From contig JACPEH010000012.1 of assembly GCA_016183655.1 (NCBI GenBank), positions 1 through 64,000 of the forward strand: a DNA stretch of 64,000 bases, in the 5' to 3' direction. Source of the stretch: Rhodocyclales bacterium. GTDB lineage: Bacteria > Pseudomonadota > Gammaproteobacteria > Burkholderiales > Rhodocyclaceae. A program made the translations under genes and the position numbers. The notes below the pieces were generated by a model. It saw only the letters and a list, made by a program, of their open reading frames with translations. It did no database searches and was not told the DNA's origin. Positions 1-8,960 of the stretch are shown piece by piece. The stretch's first letter is position 1. The number at the start of each line of letters is the position of its first letter.

Positions 1-150
1 GATCTGGTCGTAGGCCTTCGCCTCGCCACCGAACTTGCGCGACAGCACCGTCGTGATCGCCGCCGTCAGCGTCGTCTTGCCGTGGTCAACGTGACCAATC
101 GTGCCAACGTTTACGTGCGGCTTCGTACGTTCGAATTTACCCTTAGCCAT
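1..150 (-). CDS. tuf: elongation factor Tu, N-terminal part (cut by window edge)
   Basis: The first 50 codons of EF-Tu are present; the rest lies beyond the window start. EF-Tu carries aminoacyl-tRNA to the ribosomal A site as a GTPase. The translation begins [20 protein letters not shown] and continues into the P-loop GHVDHGKTT, which is diagnostic of the family. A GAGGAG ribosome binding site lies just upstream of the ATG at 150. Three tRNA genes precede it on the same strand, the conserved tRNA-tuf arrangement of proteobacteria, so it is probably cotranscribed with them. Many proteobacteria carry two tuf copies; this would be the tRNA-linked one. Confidence 0.97.
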   Translation of the reverse strand, partial: MAKGKFERTKPHVNVGTIGHVDHGKTTLTAAITTVLSRKFGGEAKAYDQI

Positions 151-202
151 TCCCGGCTCCTCAAATAGTTAAAAGATCAACGATACCTGTAGTGCCAATC
201 GC

Positions 203-277
203 TGGTGCCCATGGGCAGGATTGAACTGCCGACCTCTCCCTTACCAAGGGAGTGCTCTGCCACTGAGCTACATGGGC
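203..277 (-). tRNA. thrT: tRNA-Thr (anticodon GGT)
   Basis: A full cloverleaf reads on the minus strand. The acceptor stem GCCCATG pairs with CATGGGC, the D-arm contains AGCTCAGTGGCAGAGC, the anticodon loop is CTTGGTAAG and the T-loop is TTCAATC. CCA is encoded (203-205). It lies 52 bases upstream of tuf and downstream of tRNA-Gly. Confidence 0.96.
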
Positions 278-336
278 CCGTCCGGTTGTATCCGGCTGCT
301 GCGGCTACTCTGCTACCTAAAAATTCAGCCGCGGCG

Positions 337-410
337 TGGAGCGGGTGAAGGGAATCGAACCCTCGTCTTAAGCTTGGAAGGCTTCAGCTCTACCATTGAG
401 CTACACCCGC
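337..410 (-). tRNA. glyT: tRNA-Gly (anticodon TCC)
   Basis: A full cloverleaf reads on the minus strand. The acceptor GCGGGTG pairs with CACCCGC, the anticodon loop holds TTCCAA, and the T-arm has GGTTCGATTCC. CCA is encoded (337-339). It is the middle gene of the tRNA-Tyr/Gly/Thr-tuf cluster. Confidence 0.96.
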
Positions 411-456
411 ACAAACCTGAACCTCGACTGCTACGTTCGCGACAAAAACTAAATTG

Positions 457-542
<86 letters not shown>

Positions 543-555
543 GATGAAACGGAGA

Positions 556-584
556 ATTATGAGCACTCGACAAACGACTGTCAA
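556..584 (-). promoter_or_regulatory. sigma-70 promoter of the tRNA-tuf operon
   Basis: On the minus strand a perfect -35 TTGACA (579-584) and a -10 CATAAT (556-561) are separated by exactly 17 bases. Transcription would begin about 7 bases before tRNA-Tyr, as expected for a strong stable-RNA promoter. This is the most consensus-like promoter in the window. Confidence 0.85.
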
Positions 585-705
585 ATGCTTTCGCGAAACC
601 GGACGCGCATAGTAGCAAAAATCTCGCCTGAAAGCGACAGCGGCGCAGATTTTTTTCGTTGCTGCGGTCTAAAATGCCGTTTTCGCCCCTCTCGCCACGC
701 CAACG

Positions 706-2100
706 ATGAATGCCCCGCTCGCTCGCCCGCCATTTCCCGAAGCACTCGCCAGCGCGCTGAGCGCACGTTTCGGCCCCCGCTTCTCGCGCGGCGAATCGGT
801 CCGCCTGCAGCACGGCCGCGACGAATCGGTGCATGCGCCGGAACCCCCGGACGCCGTCGTCTTCGCCGAATCGACCGCGGAGGTCGCTGAAATCGTCCGC
901 TGCTGCGCCGAGCACCGGGTGCCGGTGATCCCCTACGGCGCCGGCAGCTCGGTCGAAGGCCACCTGCTCGCCGTGCGCGGCGGCGTCAGCATCGACCTCT
1001 CCGGGATGAACCGCGTCCTCGCCCTCCACGCCGAAGACCTCGACGCCACCGTACAGGCCGGCGTCACGCGCAAGCAGCTGAACGAAGCCCTCAAGGGTAC
1101 CGGCCTGTTCTTCCCGATCGATCCGGGCGCCGACGCCTCGCTCGGCGGCATGGCGGCGACCCGCGCCTCCGGCACCAACGCCGTGCGCTACGGGACGATG
1201 CGCGAGAACGTGATGGCGATGACCGTGGTGCTCGCCGACGGCCGCACCATCCAGACCGGCGGCCGGGCGAAGAAATCCTCCGCCGGCTACGACCTGACGC
1301 GGCTCTTCGTCGGCTCCGAAGGCACGCTGGGCATCGTCACCGAGCTGACGGTAAAGCTCTATCCGATCCCCGAGGCGATGTCGGCCGCCGTCTGCACCTT
1401 TCCCAGCGTCGATGCGGCAGTCAGCACCGTCATCCAGACCATCCAGCTCGGCGTGCCGGTGGCGCGCATCGAACTGCTCGACGCCCTGACGTTGACGGCG
1501 GCAAACCGCTTCAGCAAGACGACGCTGCCCGAGCAGCCGACGCTGTTCTTCGAGTTCCACGGCAGCGATTCGTCGGTTGCCGAGCAGGCCGAGCTGGTGC
1601 AGCAGATCGCCGGCGAGCACGGCGGCGAGAACTTCGAATGGGCGACCCGCGCCGAGGACCGCACGCGCCTGTGGCAGGCGCGGCACGACGCCTATTTCGC
1701 CTGCCTGCAGATGAAGCCGGGCGGCCGCGCCTTCCCGACCGACGTCTGCGTGCCGATCTCGCGACTGGCCGAATGCATCCACGCCACCAATGAAGACCTG
1801 CGGCAGGTGTCGATTCCGATCATGCTTTTCGGCCACGTCGGCGACGGCAACTTCCACCTCGTCGTGCTGGTTGACCCGGCGAACGCGAAGGACATGGAAG
1901 AGGCCGAATGGATCAACGAGCGCGTCGTCGAACGCGCACTGGCGATGGAAGGCACCTGCACCGGCGAGCACGGCATCGGACTGGGCAAGCGGAAGTTCAT
2001 GGTGCGCGAGCACGGCGCAGACGCCGTCGAGGTGATGCGCGCCCTGAAGCGGGCGCTCGACCCGGACGACCTGCTCAACCCGGGCAAGATCCTGCCCTGA
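706..2100 (+). CDS. FAD-linked D-2-hydroxyacid dehydrogenase (D-lactate dehydrogenase/GlcD type)
   Basis: A 464-residue flavoprotein of the FAD-binding type 4 (VAO-like) family. Members oxidise D-lactate, glycolate or other D-2-hydroxyacids and pass electrons to cytochrome c or quinone. The FAD-binding half carries PYGAGSSVEGH (about residues 77-87) and later SSAGYDLTRLFVGSEGTLG. The C-terminal half ends with the family signature GTCTGEHGIGLGKRKFM, including the conserved HG pair. Length is normal for the cytochrome-type D-lactate dehydrogenases. It stands alone between the tRNA operon and the convergent DUF808 gene. The exact substrate cannot be assigned; D-lactate is the default expectation for this subfamily. 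Confidence 0.85.
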   Translation: MNAPLARPPFPEALASALSARFGPRFSRGESVRLQHGRDESVHAPEPPDAVVFAESTAEVAEIVRCCAEHRVPVIPYGAGSSVEGHLLAVRGGVSIDLSGMNRVLALHAEDLDATVQAGVTRKQLNEALKGTGLFFPIDPGADASLGGMAATRASGTNAVRYGTMRENVMAMTVVLADGRTIQTGGRAKKSSAGYDLTRLFVGSEGTLGIVTELTVKLYPIPEAMSAAVCTFPSVDAAVSTVIQTIQLGVPVARIELLDALTLTAANRFSKTTLPEQPTLFFEFHGSDSSVAEQAELVQQIAGEHGGENFEWATRAEDRTRLWQARHDAYFACLQMKPGGRAFPTDVCVPISRLAECIHATNEDLRQVSIPIMLFGHVGDGNFHLVVLVDPANAKDMEEAEWINERVVERALAMEGTCTGEHGIGLGKRKFMVREHGADAVEVMRALKRALDPDDLLNPGKILP

Positions 2101-2109
2101 CCGCCCGCC

Positions 2110-3033
2110 TCAGGAAGCCGCCGGACCGTCCTTGCCGCGCAGGCGGCCGACCAGCGTCATCGCAGCCAGCGCCAGCGCGCCGGCGAGCACGCCGACCAGC
2201 GCATCGCCCGTCGCCGTCAGCAACGGCGCCGCCATGCCGGCCACAGATGCCGCGGCTTCGATGCCATGGTGCAGCGCCGGCACGCCGTGCACCAGGATGC
2301 CGCCGCCGACGAGGAACATCGCCAGCGTGCCGATCACCGTCAGCGCCTTCATGATGCGTGGCGCCGCCGCCAGCAGCGCGCGGCCGACGATCTTGGCGGC
2401 AGCGCCTCTCCGGGCGACGAGGTGCGCGCCGACGTCGTCCATCTTGACGATGGCCGCAACCAGCCCGTAGACGCCGGCCGTCATCAGCAGCGCGATGCCG
2501 ACCATCACCGTCGCCTGCACCGGGAACGGCTTGTCGGCGACGGAACCGAGGGCGATGACGAGGATCTCGGCGGAAAGCACGAAGTCGGTGCGGACCGCAC
2601 CCTTGATCTTCTGCGCCTCGAAGGCGACGAGGTCGACGCTCTCGTCCTGCACCGCCGCCAGCTCCTCCCGATGTTCGGCCTCCAGCACCTCAGCGCGATG
2701 CAGCCATTTGTGCGCGAGCTTCTCGACGCCTTCGAAGCACAGATAGAGGCCGCCGACCATCAGCAGCGGCAGCACCAGCCAGGGCGCGACGGCACTGATC
2801 GCCAGCGCCGTCGGCACGAGAATCGCCTTGTTCACGAGCGAGCCCTTGGCCACCGCCCAGACCACCGGCAGTTCGCGTTCGGCACGCACGCCGGAGACCT
2901 GTTCGGCGTTGAGGGCGAGGTCGTCGCCGAGCACGCCGGCGGTCTTTTTTGCGGCGACCTTGGTCATGACGGCGACGTCGTCGAGGATCGTCGCGATGTC
3001 GTCGAGAAGGGCGAGTAGGCTGGCGCCGGCCAT
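2110..3033 (-). CDS. DUF808 family membrane protein (YedI-like)
   Basis: A 307-residue integral membrane protein of the DUF808/YedI family, whose function is unknown. The chosen start gives the family's usual N-terminus MAGASLLALLDDIATILDDV and has GGAG six bases upstream. An in-frame upstream extension is GC-rich and looks non-coding. Long hydrophobic segments occur at about residues 75-100, 160-205 and 235-300, separated by a charged segment with ESVDLVAFEAQKIKGA. It converges with the upstream dehydrogenase (9-base gap) and diverges from IOR. No catalytic motif is visible. Confidence 0.85.
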   Translation of the reverse strand: MAGASLLALLDDIATILDDVAVMTKVAAKKTAGVLGDDLALNAEQVSGVRAERELPVVWAVAKGSLVNKAILVPTALAISAVAPWLVLPLLMVGGLYLCFEGVEKLAHKWLHRAEVLEAEHREELAAVQDESVDLVAFEAQKIKGAVRTDFVLSAEILVIALGSVADKPFPVQATVMVGIALLMTAGVYGLVAAIVKMDDVGAHLVARRGAAAKIVGRALLAAAPRIMKALTVIGTLAMFLVGGGILVHGVPALHHGIEAAASVAGMAAPLLTATGDALVGVLAGALALAAMTLVGRLRGKDGPAAS

Positions 3034-3176
3034 GGAAGCTCCGTTGTCTTTGGTTGGGGAGAGCAGCGCCGGCAGCGGGCCTGGCGGCGACGGCGTCCGG
3101 CCCGGAAGGGGGCTCCACGACGGCCGCAAGCCGCGATTATATACAGCCCCGCACGCAGCGCTGCTGCGCCGCAACG

Positions 3177-3204
3177 TTACGCAAAAACAGCGGTCACATA
3201 CAAT
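3177..3204 (+). promoter_or_regulatory. possible promoter of the IOR gene
   Basis: In the 258-base divergent gap, TTACGC (3177-3182) and TACAAT (3199-3204) are spaced by 16 bases and point toward the IOR gene, giving an 80-90 base leader. A strong GGAGGAG ribosome binding site follows at 3280-3286. The -35 element is weak, so this is only a candidate. Confidence 0.35.
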
Positions 3205-3291
3205 GACAGCGTCGCCCACCGGCGACGAACGACATCAGCCCGGCTCGCTCCACAAGAACGTGACCGGATCACAGCCAACGGAGGAGACTCA

Positions 3292-6200
3292 ATGAGCGAT
3301 CTCTCGATCACGCTCGAGGACAAGTACACCCGCGCCTCGGGACGTGTCTTTCTTACCGGTTCCCAAGCCCTCGTCCGCCTGCCCCTGCTGCAGCGGCAAC
3401 GCGATGCGGCGGCCGGACTCAATACCGCCGGTTTCGTTTCCGGCTACCGCGGCAGCCCGCTCGGCGGCGTCGACCAGGCCTTCTGGGCGGCGAAGAAGAT
3501 TCTCGAACCGCAGCACGTCGTGTTCCAGCCCGGCGTCAACGAAGACCTCGCCGCCACCGCGGTGTGGGGCTCGCAGCAGGTCAACCTGTTCCCCGGCGCC
3601 AAGTACGACGGCGTCTTCGGCATGTGGTACGGCAAGGGCCCGGGCGTCGATCGCTGCGGCGACGTCTTCCGCCACGCCAACGCCGCCGGCACCTCGCCGT
3701 ATGGCGGCGTGCTGGTGATCGCCGGCGACGACCACAACGCCAAGTCGTCGACGCTGCCGCACCAGACCGACCACTTCTTCAAGGCGGTGATGATGCCGGT
3801 GCTGTACCCGGCGAACGTCCAGGAATACCTCGACTACGGCCTGCACGGCTGGGCGATGAGCCGCTACTCGGGCTGCTGGGTGGCGCTGAAGGCGCTTGCC
3901 GACACGGTCGAGACCTCGGCCTCGGTGGACATCGATCCGCTGTCGCTGTCGATCGTCACGCCGACCGACATCGAGCTGCCGGAAGGCGGCCTCAACATCC
4001 GCTGGCCGGACGACCGCCACGAGCAGGAACGCCGCCTGCTGCACCACAAGCTCTACGCCGCGCTGGCCTACGCCCGCGCCAACCACCTCAACCGCGTGGT
4101 GATCGACTCGCCGGCACCGCGTCTCGGCATCATCACCGCCGGCAAGTCGTACCTGGACGTGCGCCAGGCCTTCGACGAGCTCGGCATCGACGATGCGCTG
4201 GCCGCCGAGATCGGCATCCGCCTGTATAAGGTGGGCATGGTCTGGCCGCTGGAATCCGAAGGCGTGCGCCAGTTCGCCGAGGGCCTGGAGGAGATCCTCG
4301 TCATCGAGGAAAAGCGCCAGCTGATCGAATACCAGCTGAAGGAGGAGCTGTACAACTGGCGCGAGGACGTCCGCCCGCGCGTCATCGGCAAGTTCGACGA
4401 GAAGGGCGAATGGGCGTCGATTCCCGACGGCAGGGGGCACGTCACGCACGGCGAATGGCTGCTGCCGGCCGCCGGCGAACTGTCGGTGGCGCACATCGCG
4501 CACGTCATCGCCGGACGCATCGACCGCTTCTTCACCTCGCCGCGCATCCAGGCGCGGCTGGCGCTGATCGAGGCCAAGCAGCGCGCGACGGCGGCACCGA
4601 TCATCCTCGCCCAGCGCACGCCGACCTTCTGCTCCGGCTGCCCGCACAACACCTCGACGCGCGTGCCGGAAGGCTCGCGTGCGGTCGCCGGCATCGGCTG
4701 CCACTACATGGTGACGTGGATGGACCGCAGCACCGCCACCTTCACGCACATGGGCGGCGAAGGCGTCCCCTGGGTCGGCCAGGCGCCGTTCACCGAGGAG
4801 AAGCACATCTTCGCCAACCTCGGCGACGGCACCTACTTCCATTCCGGCCTCTTGGCGATCCGGCAGGCGGTTTCCGCCGGCCACCCGATCACCTACAAGA
4901 TCCTCTACAACGACGCCGTGGCAATGACCGGCGGCCAGCCGGTCGACGGCATCCTGACCGTGCCGCAGATGACGCGGCAACTCGAAGGCGAAGGCATCAA
5001 CAAGATCGTCATCGTCACCGACGAGCCGGAGAAGTACGCCGGCGTCAGCGGCCTGGCGAAGATCGACGGGCAGGACATCCCGATCCGCCACCGCGACGAG
5101 CTCGACGCCGTGCAGCGCGAGCTGCGCGAGTATCCCGGCGTCTCGATCCTGATCTACGACCAGACCTGCGCCACCGAGAAGCGGCGCCGCCGCAAGCGCG
5201 GCAAGATGGCCGACCCGGCCAAGCGCGTGTTCATCAACGAGGCCGTCTGCGAAGGCTGCGGCGACTGCGGCGTGCAGTCGAACTGCCTGTCGATCATACC
5301 GGTTGAGACCGATTTCGGCCGCAAGCGCCAGATCGACCAGTCCTCGTGCAACAAGGACTTCTCGTGCGTGAAGGGCTTCTGCCCGTCCTTCGTCACCATC
5401 GAGGGCGGCAAGCTGAGGAAGGGTGCCGCGCTCGCCGCCGACGAGGCGCACGAGCGGCATTTCGCCGATCTGCCGCTGCCAACGCTCGCCGACACGGCGA
5501 GGCCGTTCAACATCCTCGTTACCGGCGTCGGCGGCACCGGCGTCGTCACCATCGGTGCACTGATCGGCATGGCTGCGCACGTCGACGGCAAGGGCGTCTC
5601 GGTGCTCGACATGACCGGTCTCGCGCAAAAGTTCGGCGCCGTCTATTCGCACCTGCGCATCGCCGACCGCCCGGCCGACATCCATGCGGCACGCATCGCC
5701 ACCGGCGAAGCGGATGCGATCATCGGCGGCGACCTGGTGGTCAGTGCCGGCAACGAAGCAATCTCGAAGACCCTGCCCGGCAAGACGCGGGCGGTGGTGA
5801 ACATGGCGGAGACGCCAACCGCCGAATTCACCACCAACCCGGACTGGCAGTTCCCGCTCGGGCGGATGGAGTCGCGCATCGTCGACGCCTGCGGCGAAGG
5901 CAACGTGCAGTTCCTCGATGCGCAGCAACTGACGCTGAAGCTGATGGGCGACGCCATCTTCGCCAACACCCTGCTGCTCGGCATGGCCTGGCAGAAAGGG
6001 CTGGTGCCGGTGTCGCTGGCGGCGATCGACAAGGCCTTCGAGCTGAACGGCACCGCCGTCGAGCAGAACCGCCGCGCCTTCCTGTGGGGCCGGCGCGCCG
6101 CGCACGACGTCGACGCCGTGCGCCGTTTCGCCAGCCCGGCCGACGTGGTGCCGCTGGCGCCCAAGCAGAACAGCCTCGACGATCTCGTCGGCCGGCGCAG

Positions 6201-6825
6201 CCAGATGCTCGTCGACTACCAGGACGCGGCCTACGCCGCCCGCTACCGCGCACTGGTAGACCGGGTGCGCGCGGCGGAAAGCGCACTGGGCGGCACTGCG
6301 CTGAGCGAAGCGGTCGCCCGCTACTATTTCAAGCTGCTGGCGATCAAGGACGAGTACGAGGTGGCGCGGCTGTACACCGACCCGGAGTTCATGCGCCGCA
6401 TCGAAGAAACCTTCGACGGCGACTACCGACTGGTCTTCCATCTGGCGCCGCCGCTGCTGGCGAAGATCGACCCGAACACCGGGCATCCGCAGAAGCGGAG
6501 TTACGGACCGTGGATGCTGCGCGCGTTCGGCTGGCTGGCGCGCCTGCGCTTCCTGCGCGGCAGCGTGCTCGATCCGTTCGGCAGGACCGCCGAACGCCGC
6601 ATGGAGCGGCAGCTGATCGCCGACTACGAGGCCGACGTGCAGCTGATCCTCGCCCACCTCTCCGCCGGCACGCTGGCCGACGCCGTCGCGCTCGCCAGCC
6701 TGCCGGAACGCATCCGCGGCTTCGGTCACGTCAAGGAAGCCAGCGTCGCCGCCACCGCCGCGGCACGCGAGCGCCTGCGCCGGGCGTTGCACAGCACCAC
6801 CTCGCCGGTGGCTGCCGCGGCGTAG
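3292..6825 (+). CDS. indolepyruvate:ferredoxin oxidoreductase, fused alpha-beta form
   Basis: An 1177-residue fusion of IorA and IorB. The family oxidatively decarboxylates aryl-pyruvates (indolepyruvate, phenylpyruvate) to aryl-acetyl-CoA and reduces ferredoxin. The N-terminal half is the pyruvate:ferredoxin-oxidoreductase-like region. A TPP-binding GDG motif lies at residues 511-513, followed by ILYNDAVAMTGGQP. Cysteines at about 653, 656, 659 and 665, then 686, 692 and 697, form a ferredoxin-like cluster region. The gamma-type domain starts near 740 with TGVGGTGVVTIGALIG. A strong GGAGGAG site precedes the ATG. The single-chain form is usual in proteobacteria; archaeal enzymes have two subunits. 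In aromatic degraders such enzymes can feed phenylacetyl-CoA catabolism, which suits the CoA-ligase region downstream (inference). Confidence 0.93.
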   Translation: MSDLSITLEDKYTRASGRVFLTGSQALVRLPLLQRQRDAAAGLNTAGFVSGYRGSPLGGVDQAFWAAKKILEPQHVVFQPGVNEDLAATAVWGSQQVNLFPGAKYDGVFGMWYGKGPGVDRCGDVFRHANAAGTSPYGGVLVIAGDDHNAKSSTLPHQTDHFFKAVMMPVLYPANVQEYLDYGLHGWAMSRYSGCWVALKALADTVETSASVDIDPLSLSIVTPTDIELPEGGLNIRWPDDRHEQERRLLHHKLYAALAYARANHLNRVVIDSPAPRLGIITAGKSYLDVRQAFDELGIDDALAAEIGIRLYKVGMVWPLESEGVRQFAEGLEEILVIEEKRQLIEYQLKEELYNWREDVRPRVIGKFDEKGEWASIPDGRGHVTHGEWLLPAAGELSVAHIAHVIAGRIDRFFTSPRIQARLALIEAKQRATAAPIILAQRTPTFCSGCPHNTSTRVPEGSRAVAGIGCHYMVTWMDRSTATFTHMGGEGVPWVGQAPFTEEKHIFANLGDGTYFHSGLLAIRQAVSAGHPITYKILYNDAVAMTGGQPVDGILTVPQMTRQLEGEGINKIVIVTDEPEKYAGVSGLAKIDGQDIPIRHRDELDAVQRELREYPGVSILIYDQTCATEKRRRRKRGKMADPAKRVFINEAVCEGCGDCGVQSNCLSIIPVETDFGRKRQIDQSSCNKDFSCVKGFCPSFVTIEGGKLRKGAALAADEAHERHFADLPLPTLADTARPFNILVTGVGGTGVVTIGALIGMAAHVDGKGVSVLDMTGLAQKFGAVYSHLRIADRPADIHAARIATGEADAIIGGDLVVSAGNEAISKTLPGKTRAVVNMAETPTAEFTTNPDWQFPLGRMESRIVDACGEGNVQFLDAQQLTLKLMGDAIFANTLLLGMAWQKGLVPVSLAAIDKAFELNGTAVEQNRRAFLWGRRAAHDVDAVRRFASPADVVPLAPKQNSLDDLVGRRSQMLVDYQDAAYAARYRALVDRVRAAESALGGTALSEAVARYYFKLLAIKDEYEVARLYTDPEFMRRIEETFDGDYRLVFHLAPPLLAKIDPNTGHPQKRSYGPWMLRAFGWLARLRFLRGSVLDPFGRTAERRMERQLIADYEADVQLILAHLSAGTLADAVALASLPERIRGFGHVKEASVAATAAARERLRRALHSTTSPVAAAA

Positions 6826-6873
6826 CCGCAGCATCGCGGGTAGAATGCGGCGCTCGACCTTTTCGAGCGCCGC

Positions 6874-7620
6874 ATGAGCCCGCCCCTTCGCCAACTCGCC
6901 CTGCAGTTCGCCGCCGTCATCGCGGTGCTTTCGCTCGCCTGGCCGTATTACGGGTTGAAGGGCGAGGCGCTGCCGTGGGCCGGCGTCGCGCTGACTACCG
7001 GCGGCGCTGCACTGCTGCTGGCGACGCTGACCCGGCAGCCGTGGTGGTGGAAGGCGATGCATGCGGCCTTCGCCCCGCTCGCCTGGGCAGTTGCGCAATT
7101 GCAGATCGACCCCGGCTGGTTCCTGCTCGCCGCGATCCTGCTGCTGCTCGTCTATCGCGGCGCGCTGTCCGGGCAGGTGCCGCTCTACCTGAGCAACCGG
7201 GAAACCGCGGCGGCCCTCGCCGAACTGCTGCCGGAACGCCCCGGCAGCCGCTGCATCGACCTCGGGGCCGGCCTCGGCAGCATCGTCCGGCCGCTGGCCG
7301 CGGCACGCCCGGACGCCTTCTTCATCGGCGTCGAAAATGCCCCGCTGACCTGGCTGGGCGGGCGGCTGCTGAGCCTCGGCCGCAGCAATTGCGAATTCCG
7401 CTGGGGCAGCCTGTGGCAGATGCCGCTGCACGACTGCGACGTCGTCTACGCCTTCCTCTCGCCGGTGCCGATGGCCGCGCTGTGGCAGAAGGTCGTCGCG
7501 GAAATGAAGCCGGGCAGCCTGTTCGTCAGCAACAGCTTTCCGGTACCCGAGGTCGAGCCGACGGAGATCGTCGAGGTCGGCGACGGACGCGCGACCCGGC
7601 TCTACTGCTACCGCCGCTGA
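6874..7620 (+). CDS. membrane-anchored class I SAM-dependent methyltransferase
   Basis: A 248-residue protein with an N-terminal membrane part (roughly residues 8-105, three or four hydrophobic helices) and a C-terminal Rossmann domain. Motif I is CIDLGAGLGSIVRPLA (about residues 129-144), followed by the acidic post-I position in FFIGVENAP. These are typical of S-adenosylmethionine-dependent methyltransferases. The substrate is unknown; the hydrophobic start suggests a membrane-associated target. It begins 48 bases after IOR on the same strand and ends 10 bases before the convergent response-regulator gene. No terminator is obvious in that gap. Confidence 0.75.
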   Translation: MSPPLRQLALQFAAVIAVLSLAWPYYGLKGEALPWAGVALTTGGAALLLATLTRQPWWWKAMHAAFAPLAWAVAQLQIDPGWFLLAAILLLLVYRGALSGQVPLYLSNRETAAALAELLPERPGSRCIDLGAGLGSIVRPLAAARPDAFFIGVENAPLTWLGGRLLSLGRSNCEFRWGSLWQMPLHDCDVVYAFLSPVPMAALWQKVVAEMKPGSLFVSNSFPVPEVEPTEIVEVGDGRATRLYCYRR

Positions 7621-7630
7621 CGGCGCAACC

Positions 7631-8281
7631 TCAGAGGCGGATGCCTTTGCGGGCGACGGCGACCAGCGCCTGCGTGCGACTGGTGACGCCAAGCGCCTTG
7701 AAGATGGCAGTGATGTGGATCTTCACGGTCCCTTCGGAGAGGCCGAGGAGGTCCGCGATTTCCCGGTTCGAACTGCCCTTGACCATCAGCCCGAGCACGT
7801 CCGCCTGGCGGCCGGTGAGCCCGATCTCGTCCGGCGACACGCCCTTGGCCGCCGACGGGACGGACAGTCCGACGCCCTGGCTGGCCGGCAAGGTCTGCTC
7901 GGGAACGAAGATGGTGCCATCGAGCACCTTGCGCAGCGCGTCGAGCAGGCGATCCCCGGAGTAGGCCTTGGGCACGAAGCCGGCCGCACCGGCCTTCAGT
8001 GCCCGAGTCACGGTATGTGCGTCGTCATAGGCCGAGACGATCACGACCGGTAGCGACGGATAGCGTTGCCGGAACAGGCCCAGGCAGGTAAGGCCGTCGA
8101 TCCCGGGCAGGGCGAGATCGAGCAGCACCAGATCGAAATCGTCGGCGTTGCCGAGGATGGCGCAGCCGCCCTCGCAGTCCGCCGCCTCTTTTACTTCCAC
8201 CTCCCCATCCAGCTGCAGCAAGGTCTGCACCAACCCCTCGCGCACAAGAGCATGGTCTTCGATCACCAATAACTTGAGCAT
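7631..8281 (-). CDS. NarL/LuxR-type response regulator (orphan)
   Basis: A 216-residue two-domain regulator. The receiver domain (about 1-120) has the acidic pocket in VIEDHAL and the phospho-acceptor Asp in LVLLDLALPGIDGL. The C-terminal LuxR helix-turn-helix (about 148-212) contains LTGRQADVLGLM and SNREIADLLGLSEGTVKIH. The start at MLKLLVIEDH fits the family; an in-frame ATG 12 bases upstream is possible. No histidine kinase gene lies next to it, so its partner must be encoded elsewhere. It faces away from the PhaM-like gene and converges on the methyltransferase gene. Confidence 0.9.
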   Translation of the reverse strand: MLKLLVIEDHALVREGLVQTLLQLDGEVEVKEAADCEGGCAILGNADDFDLVLLDLALPGIDGLTCLGLFRQRYPSLPVVIVSAYDDAHTVTRALKAGAAGFVPKAYSGDRLLDALRKVLDGTIFVPEQTLPASQGVGLSVPSAAKGVSPDEIGLTGRQADVLGLMVKGSSNREIADLLGLSEGTVKIHITAIFKALGVTSRTQALVAVARKGIRL

Positions 8282-8405
8282 TGTTCCGACCATCCAGCGT
8301 ATTTTTGTCCCGCAACTTTATCACCAAGCCCGATGCTCATGGCGATCTGCACATCGGCATCTGCTAACATGAACCAGTGTTGTACGTACCCGAGGGAGAA
8401 CCGCG

Positions 8406-8861
8406 ATGAGCAACGAGACGCCGAACACCGACCCGCTGGACTTCATGAAGGGCATGTGGGGCAACATGGGATTCTCGCTGCCCGGCATGGTGGCGCCGAC
8501 CTTCGACACGGAGGAACTGGAGAAGCGCATCAGCGACCTGAAAGCTGTCGAGGGCTGGCTGCGCATGAACCTGTCGATGCTGCAGATGACGATCCAGGGG
8601 CTGGAGATGCAGCACTCGACGATCTCGGCAGTGAAGGCGATGGGACAGATGGCGGCGGAGGGCACGGCCCCTGGCGGACCGGCGGACCAGGCGGAAGCGG
8701 GCGGTGCCTTCAGCCAGGCCGCGATGTGGCCGTGGAGCATGATGCAGCAGATGCAGTCGCACATGCAGCAGCAGGCGGCGGCTCCGACCGAACCGGTCGA
8801 ACCGGCGGCAACCGAGGCCGAACCGGCAAAGACGCCGGGCAAGAAACCGAAAAAGCAGTAG
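8406..8861 (+). CDS. phaM: PhaM-like polyhydroxyalkanoate granule protein
   Basis: A 151-residue protein resembling PhaM, which in Ralstonia activates PHA synthase, sits on PHA granules and links them to the nucleoid. The N-terminal part (about 10-80) carries the family pattern DPLDFMKGMWGNMG, then PGMVAPTFDTEELEKRISDL, a leucine-rich helix and MTIQGLEMQ. The middle is rich in Met and Gln. The tail is Ala/Pro/Glu-rich and ends in a basic cluster PGKKPKKQ, shorter than the lysine-rich DNA-binding tail of the Ralstonia protein. A GAGGGAGAA ribosome binding site precedes the start. No PHA synthase gene is present in the window. The assignment rests on recalled family resemblance. Confidence 0.7.
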   Translation: MSNETPNTDPLDFMKGMWGNMGFSLPGMVAPTFDTEELEKRISDLKAVEGWLRMNLSMLQMTIQGLEMQHSTISAVKAMGQMAAEGTAPGGPADQAEAGGAFSQAAMWPWSMMQQMQSHMQQQAAAPTEPVEPAATEAEPAKTPGKKPKKQ

Positions 8862-8872
8862 CGGAATCCGCC

Positions 8873-8960
8873 GTGAAGCTCCCCGACCTGATGGTCCGGG
8901 GCTTCCGACGATACCGAGCGGGCGCGTGGTGCGCGCCCTGGTTGTGTCTTCGTCGCGCTC
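8873..8960. repeat. 88-nt dispersed repeat, copy A
   Basis: This matches the 88-nt segment at 42429-42516 over its full length, with about 80% identity and no gaps. It fills the gap between phaM and the AEC gene and includes part of the latter's stop codon. Two hairpins are visible: one around GACCTGATGGTC and one GGGCGCG/CGCGCCC with loop TGGTG. The most conserved part is the block CCCTGGTTGTGTCTTCGTC. Confidence 0.8.

Noticed and set aside
3034-3219. N-terminal extension of the DUF808 protein
   Set aside because: It is rich in Pro/Arg/Ser and out of family, while the internal ATG has a good ribosome binding site and the conserved MAGAS start.
3289-7692. A 1467-codon open frame on the minus strand
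   Set aside because: It lies opposite IOR and the methyltransferase, is rich in Arg/Ala/Gly/Asp with no domain pattern, and is explained by high-GC third positions of the real genes.
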